Positions 59,371 to 64,000 of a DNA stretch of 64,000 nucleotides are shown here, piece after piece; within the stretch, counting starts at the first letter, position 1; the number at the start of each line of letters is the position of its first letter. Source of the stretch: Alphaproteobacteria bacterium PA2 (GTDB taxonomy: Bacteria > Pseudomonadota > Alphaproteobacteria > Caulobacterales > Caulobacteraceae); contig NKIZ01000001.1 in the NCBI GenBank assembly GCA_002256425.1, positions 310,001 through 374,000 of the forward strand, in the 5' to 3' direction. Position numbers and translations under genes: made by a program. The notes under the pieces were generated by a model, which was not told the DNA's origin, did not search any database, and saw only the letters and a program-made list of their open reading frames with translations.

Positions 59371-60276
59371 TCAGGTTTCCACGGCATCCATGGCCGCTGA
59401 CACTCGCCGCATGCGCAGCCAGGCGCCCACGGCATAGACTGACGCCCCGCCCCAGATGAAGACGAAGGACAGGGCGCGTAGGGGCGTAAAGGCCTCGCCC
59501 TCCGCCACGCCGATGGCGAAGCCAATGGTCGGACCAATGAACTGCAGGAAGCCGATGGTCGACAGGGGAATGCGCCGCGCCGCCCAGGAGAAGAGGACCA
59601 GGGGGATCGCGGTGATCGGTCCCGCCGCCAGCAGCCAGAGGGTGCTGACCGTGTTCAGGCCGAAGTGGGCGCCGCCGGTCGTTGGCAGCCACAGGGCGTA
59701 GATCAATCCGGGAACGGCCAGGATCAGACACTCGATGAAGAGACCGGTCTGGGCGTCGGCGGCGATCTGCTTGCGGACAATGCCATAGGCGCCGAAGGAT
59801 ACGGCCAGGATCAGCGAGACCCAGGGCAGGTGGCCCACAGCAATGCCCTGCACCGCCACCCCTATGGCCGCCAGCACCATGGCGGCTGTCGACACCCTGT
59901 CCAGGCGCTCGCGGAAGAACACCACCCCTGCCGCCATGTTCAGCAGGGGCGTCAGGTAATAGCCAAGGCTGGTCTCCAGCACCCGGCCGGAATTCACCGC
60001 CCAGACATAGAGGGCCCAGTTTGAACCGATCAGCATGGCCGACAGGAAGAGGCCAGCCAGCAGGCGGGGATTGCGGAACACCGCCAGGGCCTGGGGCCCC
60101 TGTCCGGCCATGAGGACAAACAGCAGGGCGGTCGGCGCCCCCCAGAGGGAGCGATGGGCCAGGATCTCCCAGGACCCCATGCCCAGCCGGCCCATGGCCT
60201 GGAAGACCAGGGGCACGAAGCCCCAGATCAGATAACAGAGGACCCCGGCGACAAGCGGTGTTGCAGGCCTGGTCAT
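59371..60276 (-). CDS. rarD: RarD / EamA family permease
   Basis: A 301-residue protein with ten hydrophobic segments. CYLIWGFVPLVFQAMGRLG is represented by IWGFVPLVFQ, with EILAHRSLWG and LQFIGPTIGFAIGV. This is the RarD branch of the drug/metabolite transporter superfamily. The substrate is unknown; chloramphenicol sensitivity has been linked to the name only. Convergent with ahcY and 25 bases downstream of asd. Confidence 0.87.
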   Translation of the reverse strand: MTRPATPLVAGVLCYLIWGFVPLVFQAMGRLGMGSWEILAHRSLWGAPTALLFVLMAGQGPQALAVFRNPRLLAGLFLSAMLIGSNWALYVWAVNSGRVLETSLGYYLTPLLNMAAGVVFFRERLDRVSTAAMVLAAIGVAVQGIAVGHLPWVSLILAVSFGAYGIVRKQIAADAQTGLFIECLILAVPGLIYALWLPTTGGAHFGLNTVSTLWLLAAGPITAIPLVLFSWAARRIPLSTIGFLQFIGPTIGFAIGVAEGEAFTPLRALSFVFIWGGASVYAVGAWLRMRRVSAAMDAVET

Positions 60277-60300
60277 CCCTGTAACATCCGACAGCCCGCC

Positions 60301-61332
60301 TTAGGTCAGGGCGGCCTGACGGATCAGGCCCCGTTCGTGAAGCAGCTGGGCGATCTGGACCGCGTTCAGGGCCGCGCCCTTGCGGAGGTTGTCCGCCACT
60401 ACCCACATGTTCAGGCCATATTCGACCGTGGTGTCATTGCGGATGCGGCTGATGAAGACCGGGAATTCGCCCTGGGCTTCCTTGGGGGTGATGTAGCCCT
60501 TGTCGTTGCGCTGATCGACGACGATGATCCCGGGGCTCTCGCGCAGCAGGTCGCGGGCCTCTTCCTCGTCCAGGGGCTCCCAGAATTCCACATTCACCGC
60601 TTCAGAGTGGCCGACCATGACCGGCACCCGCACGCAGGTGACGGTGAGCTTGATCTCCGGATCGATCATCTTGTGGGTTTCATTCCACATCTTGGCTTCC
60701 TCGTCGGTATAGCCGTCGTCCTCGAAGGCGCCGATGAAGGGGATGACGTTGAAGGCGATCTGCTTGGGGAACTTCTTGGGCTCAGGGGCGCCCAGGACGA
60801 AGATGCCCTTGGTCTGGTCCCAGAGCTCGTCCATGCCTTCCTTGCCGGCGCCAGACACCGACTGATAGGTCGAAACGACAACGCGCTTGATCCGGGCCCG
60901 GTCGTGCAGGGGCTTGAGCGCCACCACCAGCTGGGCGGTGGAGCAGTTGGGATTGGCGATGATGTTCTTGCGGTCCGCCCATTCCACATCGTCCGGATTC
61001 ACTTCCGGCACGATCAGCGGCACGTCCGGATCCATGCGGAAGGCCGAGGAATTGTCGATGACGATGGGACCGGCCTCGCCGATCTTCGGCGACCATATCT
61101 TGGAAAAACTGCCCGAGACGCTCATCAGCACCAGGTCCACGGTCGAGAAATCGAACTGCTCGATGTCCTGGCACTTGATGATCTTCTCGCCGAAGGAGAC
61201 CTCGACGCCGATGGACTTGCGGCTGGCGATGGCGTGAATCCTGTCTACGGGGAACTCGAGTTCCTCAAGGATGTTCAACATTTCGCGGCCCACATTACCC
61301 GTGGCCCCAACGACGGCGACGCGATAGCCCAT
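60301..61332 (-). CDS. asd: Aspartate-semialdehyde dehydrogenase
   Basis: A 343-residue NADP-dependent enzyme making aspartate semialdehyde for lysine, threonine and methionine synthesis. The nucleotide-binding VVGATGNVGREML is at the N-terminus and the catalytic cysteine is in NPNCSTAQLVVALK. The usual SGAGKEGMDEL and HSEAVNVEF stretches follow. GGGAGAGA precedes the ATG. Not adjacent to other lysine or threonine genes. Confidence 0.96.
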   Translation of the reverse strand: MGYRVAVVGATGNVGREMLNILEELEFPVDRIHAIASRKSIGVEVSFGEKIIKCQDIEQFDFSTVDLVLMSVSGSFSKIWSPKIGEAGPIVIDNSSAFRMDPDVPLIVPEVNPDDVEWADRKNIIANPNCSTAQLVVALKPLHDRARIKRVVVSTYQSVSGAGKEGMDELWDQTKGIFVLGAPEPKKFPKQIAFNVIPFIGAFEDDGYTDEEAKMWNETHKMIDPEIKLTVTCVRVPVMVGHSEAVNVEFWEPLDEEEARDLLRESPGIIVVDQRNDKGYITPKEAQGEFPVFISRIRNDTTVEYGLNMWVVADNLRKGAALNAVQIAQLLHERGLIRQAALT

Positions 61333-61401
61333 CGTGGTCTCTCCCGATTTAAAAGGAGCGTCCGTCTACGCCGGGGGGGCGCCAAATGCAATCTCGGGGG
61401 T

Positions 61402-61824
61402 TCAAGCCTCGCCCGCCATGCGCAGGATTTCAGCCCAGGCTAGGGGGCTGACCGGGGAAACCGACAGCCGCGACTGCCTCAGCATGGCCATGTCCGCCAG
61501 GGCGGGATTGGCCTTCATCTGCACCAGGGATACGGGCCGGGGCAGGGGACGGACTGGCGTCAGCTCCACAGCCACAAATCGTCCCGCAGCGTCGGAGGGA
61601 TCGGGGAAGGCGGTTCTGGCCACCTCAGCAACCCCCACCACCGCAAGGCCTTCCTGCGAGTGATAGAAGAAGACCTGATCGCCGACCTGCATGGCCTTCA
61701 GATGCAGGGCCGCAGCATTGTTGCGCACGCCATCCCAGACCGTGCGACCGTCCCGCACCAGATCCTCGAAGCTGTATGTGCCCGGTTCTGACTTCACCAG
61801 CCAGCAAGGCCTTGCATCCGTCAT
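61402..61824 (-). CDS. EVE domain-containing protein
   Basis: A 140-residue protein of the EVE (PUA-like) family, which binds modified bases or RNA. WLVKSEPGTYSFEDLVRDG and WDGVRNNAAALHLKAMQVGD, the latter two parts of the fold, and FFYHSQEG are the family signatures. The ATG at 61824 has GGAGG about 7 bases upstream. Specific ligand unknown. Confidence 0.9.
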   Translation of the reverse strand: MTDARPCWLVKSEPGTYSFEDLVRDGRTVWDGVRNNAAALHLKAMQVGDQVFFYHSQEGLAVVGVAEVARTAFPDPSDAAGRFVAVELTPVRPLPRPVSLVQMKANPALADMAMLRQSRLSVSPVSPLAWAEILRMAGEA

Positions 61825-61964
61825 GGCGCCCTCCCAAGTCATCGAAGGATGATACCATGACGGCAGTCGGGTCGAAGTCGGGAAAGGTCGGGTTAACCCG
61901 AATTCGCCCATGCCTGTCCGGCGGACATGAAACCTGCGCCGTATGTGCCGCTGAAGGAGACGTG

Positions 61965-62606
61965 ATGATCTGTTCGCGCCGCACCCTGCTCGCCGCCGGT
62001 CTTTCCCTGGCCGCGCCCTCCGCCCTCGCCGCCGGTCCAGCCAGCGGGAGACTGGCCTTCGCCGTCTATCGCAATGAGGTAAAGGTCGGCGAGCACCTGA
62101 TGGTGTTCACGGGCGATCCCTCAGCACCGGTGGTGACGACCGATGTCTCCATGCAGGTGAGGCTGGGACCGGTCCCGGTCTATCGCTACACCCACCATGC
62201 CGTCGAACGCTGGACGGGCGGGCGGTTCGCCAGCCTCGACACCAGCACCAATTCCAACGGCAAGCGGGAAAAGGTCACCGCCCGGCGATCGGCGGACGGC
62301 CTGACCATCGAAACCCTCAAGGGCCCCGTCGCTGCCCCGTCGTCGGCCGCGCCCTTCACCCACTGGAATTCCGAAGTCTTCGGCAAGCCCCTGTTCAATC
62401 CCCAGGAAGGCAAGATGCTGAAGGTATCCGCCAGCCGGAAGGGCGCCTCGCAGATTGCCCTGGCCAATGGCCGCAAGATTGACGCCCAGCTGTGGGCGAT
62501 CCGGGGCGAGACCGAGATTGACGACTGGTATGATGCTTCAGGCGTCTGGGCTGGCCTCAAGGGCCGGGTCCAGGACGGCTCGATGATCGAGTATCGCAGG
62601 CTCTAG
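61965..62606 (+). CDS. Secreted DUF6134-like protein
   Basis: A 213-residue protein with a signal peptide ([19 protein letters not shown]...ALA), whose SRRTLLAAG resembles a twin-arginine motif, although a Sec route is also possible. The mature part is rich in beta structure with [11 protein letters not shown] and [11 protein letters not shown], which I associate with DUF6134. GGAG lies five bases before the ATG at 61965. It shares a CTAG with the convergent leuB stop. Function unknown. Confidence 0.65.
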   Translation: MICSRRTLLAAGLSLAAPSALAAGPASGRLAFAVYRNEVKVGEHLMVFTGDPSAPVVTTDVSMQVRLGPVPVYRYTHHAVERWTGGRFASLDTSTNSNGKREKVTARRSADGLTIETLKGPVAAPSSAAPFTHWNSEVFGKPLFNPQEGKMLKVSASRKGASQIALANGRKIDAQLWAIRGETEIDDWYDASGVWAGLKGRVQDGSMIEYRRL

Positions 62607-63670
62607 GCTGCGGTCTTTTCCAGGGCGGCCAGGACGGCGTCGCCCATCTGAACGGTAGAGAGCATGCCCCCCAGATCGCGGGTGCGGGCCCCGTCCTCGA
62701 GGGCGCGGATGACCGCCGCCTTCAGGTGATCAGCCGCCGCCGTTTCGTCCAGGGACCAGCGCAGGGCCATTTCGAAGGACAGAATGGCGGCCAGGGGATT
62801 GGCCACGCCCTGGCCGGCGATATCCGGCGCCGAACCATGGATCGGCTCGTAGAGGCCGGGCTTGCCCGCCACGCCCAGGGCTGCGGAGGGCAGCATGCCC
62901 AGGGACCCGGTCAGCTGGGCCGCAGCATCGGACAGGATGTCGCCGAACAGGTTGTCTGTGACCATGACGTCGAACTGTTTGGGCGCCTTGACGATCTGCA
63001 TGGCGGCGTTGTCGGCCAGGATATGCTCCAGCTGGACGTCGGCATATTCCCGCTTGTGCAGGTCGGTAACGACCTCACGCCACAGCAGGCCTGAGTCCAT
63101 CACATTGGACTTTTCGGCCGAGTGGACCTTGTTGCGACGACCCCGGGCCAGTTCGAAGGCGACCCTGGCCACCCGCTCGATCTCGGCGGTGGTGTAGACC
63201 TGGGTGTCCACGGCGCGGCGACCGCCGCCAGGCAGGTCCTCGATGAAGCGCGGACTGCCGAAATAGATGCCGCCGGTCAGTTCCCGGACGATCATGAAGT
63301 CCAGGCCCTCCACCAGCTCGCGCTTGAGGCTGGAGGCGTCAGCCAGGGGCTGGAAGCAAAGGGCGGGACGCAGGTTGGCGAAGACCTCCATGCCGGCCCG
63401 AAGGTTCAGCAGGCCGGCTTCCGGCCGCTTGTCCCGGGGGGAGCCAGCCCATTGCGGGCCGCCGACAGCCCCCATCAGGGCGGCGCGGGAGGCCTTTGCA
63501 GCCTCGAGGGCTTCGTCGGTCAGGGGCACGCCATGGGCGTCATAGCTGCAGCCGCCGAACAGGCGCTCGTCCAGCTTGAGGTGCGGGGTCAGGCTCTGCG
63601 CCACCCGGCGGACCTGGGCGGTGACTTCGGGGCCAATCCCGTCGCCGGGCAGGAGAAGAAGGTCGGTCAT
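62603..63670 (-). CDS. leuB: 3-isopropylmalate dehydrogenase
   Basis: A 355-residue leucine-synthesis enzyme. [15 protein letters not shown] is the N-terminal signature; [13 protein letters not shown] and the metal-binding [22 protein letters not shown] region (shown as [10 protein letters not shown]) follow, and [13 protein letters not shown] is the NAD-binding end. It is coupled to leuD, whose stop overlaps its ATG. Confidence 0.96.
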   Translation of the reverse strand: MTDLLLLPGDGIGPEVTAQVRRVAQSLTPHLKLDERLFGGCSYDAHGVPLTDEALEAAKASRAALMGAVGGPQWAGSPRDKRPEAGLLNLRAGMEVFANLRPALCFQPLADASSLKRELVEGLDFMIVRELTGGIYFGSPRFIEDLPGGGRRAVDTQVYTTAEIERVARVAFELARGRRNKVHSAEKSNVMDSGLLWREVVTDLHKREYADVQLEHILADNAAMQIVKAPKQFDVMVTDNLFGDILSDAAAQLTGSLGMLPSAALGVAGKPGLYEPIHGSAPDIAGQGVANPLAAILSFEMALRWSLDETAAADHLKAAVIRALEDGARTRDLGGMLSTVQMGDAVLAALEKTAA

Positions 63671-64000
63671 GCGCGTTCCAGCCAGGGTTGGTCCAGGGCC
63701 CGCCTGGACTCATAGACATCGATGTCGGCGGCGGAGGTCAGGGTTTCGCCAATGGCGTCCAGACCCTTGAGCATCTTGGTCCGGCGCTGGGCGTCGATTT
63801 CGAAGGTAAAGGTCTTGCCGGAGGGCGAGGTCACGGTCTGGGTCTCCAGATCGATGCTGACCATGTGGTTGCCACCCTTGGCCTCGTCCATGAGGACCGA
63901 GACCTCCTCGGCCTTCAGAACTACCGGCAGCAGGCCGTTCTGGAAGCAGTTGTTGTAGAAGATGTCGGCGAAGCTGGTGGAGATCACACAGCTGACGCCG
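63667..64000 (-). CDS. leuD: 3-isopropylmalate dehydratase small subunit (5' end outside window)
   Basis: The frame stays open to the end of the window, so the start lies beyond it. The visible 110 residues include [18 protein letters not shown] and the C-terminal [21 protein letters not shown], typical of LeuD. With LeuC it isomerises isopropylmalate. Coupled to leuB by a four-base overlap. Confidence 0.95.
   Translation of the reverse strand, partial: GVSCVISTSFADIFYNNCFQNGLLPVVLKAEEVSVLMDEAKGGNHMVSIDLETQTVTSPSGKTFTFEIDAQRRTKMLKGLDAIGETLTSAADIDVYESRRALDQPWLERA

Overview
The window is a high-GC, densely coded alphaproteobacterial chromosome segment, most likely from the Caulobacterales (Caulobacter/Phenylobacterium type). 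The pointers are the ChvI-ChvG pair next to a short HPr kinase, EIIA and HPr, a class I lysyl-tRNA synthetase, a dnaN-recF-gyrB block without dnaA, and promoters resembling the Caulobacter TTGaCg / GCTAnAwC type. The genus is inferred from gene content and was not tested by comparison. There are no rRNA or tRNA genes, CRISPR arrays, insertion sequences or prophage genes that I can see, and no gene-free stretch exceeds 300 bases.

Layout. 1-10 kb: the tail of a hybrid histidine kinase, an AmpG-like permease, a membrane-anchored trypsin-like protease with a DUF350 protein, rlmN, a quinone oxidoreductase, a GST/enoyl-CoA hydratase pair, a GPH transporter and tesB. 10-21 kb: rfbC and a glycosyltransferase, argE, a small unknown protein, an ilvA-FKBP-ogt operon, a BcsL-type acetyltransferase, an orphan double ABC ATPase, gmhB, two hotdog thioesterases and an orphan PhnD-type lipoprotein. 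21-32 kb: class I lysS, a MerR regulator followed by an acyl-CoA dehydrogenase and OsmC, a Baeyer-Villiger-type monooxygenase, a vsr-cysK-C5 methyltransferase group, a 42-residue membrane peptide and an amidohydrolase. 32-43 kb: recQ, a TonB-dependent receptor with a Pho-box array upstream, gyrB-recF-dnaN, grpE-hrcA and rph. 43.7-45 kb: a four-gene accessory cassette between rph and rdgB. 45-51 kb: rdgB-hemW, rsmI-yraN, gshB and a large unknown protein. 51-60 kb: chvI-chvG-hprK-EIIA-HPr, a YadGH-like ABC exporter, a CYTH-CHAD protein and ahcY. 60-64 kb: rarD, asd, an EVE-domain protein, a secreted DUF6134-like protein, leuB and the 3' part of leuD.

Most of the window is core metabolism and information processing. 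The most unusual part is the cassette at 43.7-45 kb. Two genes for 35-residue proteins, not previously called in a normal ORF scan because of their size, flank a DUF2975 membrane protein and its HTH regulator. The two small proteins align without gaps at the same key positions. Their promoters are also near copies: TTGAAT, a 16-17 base spacer, TATGT, then a CTGC-type inverted repeat. A perfect bidirectional terminator closes the cassette against rph. The Pho-box array upstream of the TonB receptor and the methyltransferase/cysK/vsr grouping are the other regulatory or contextual points worth following.
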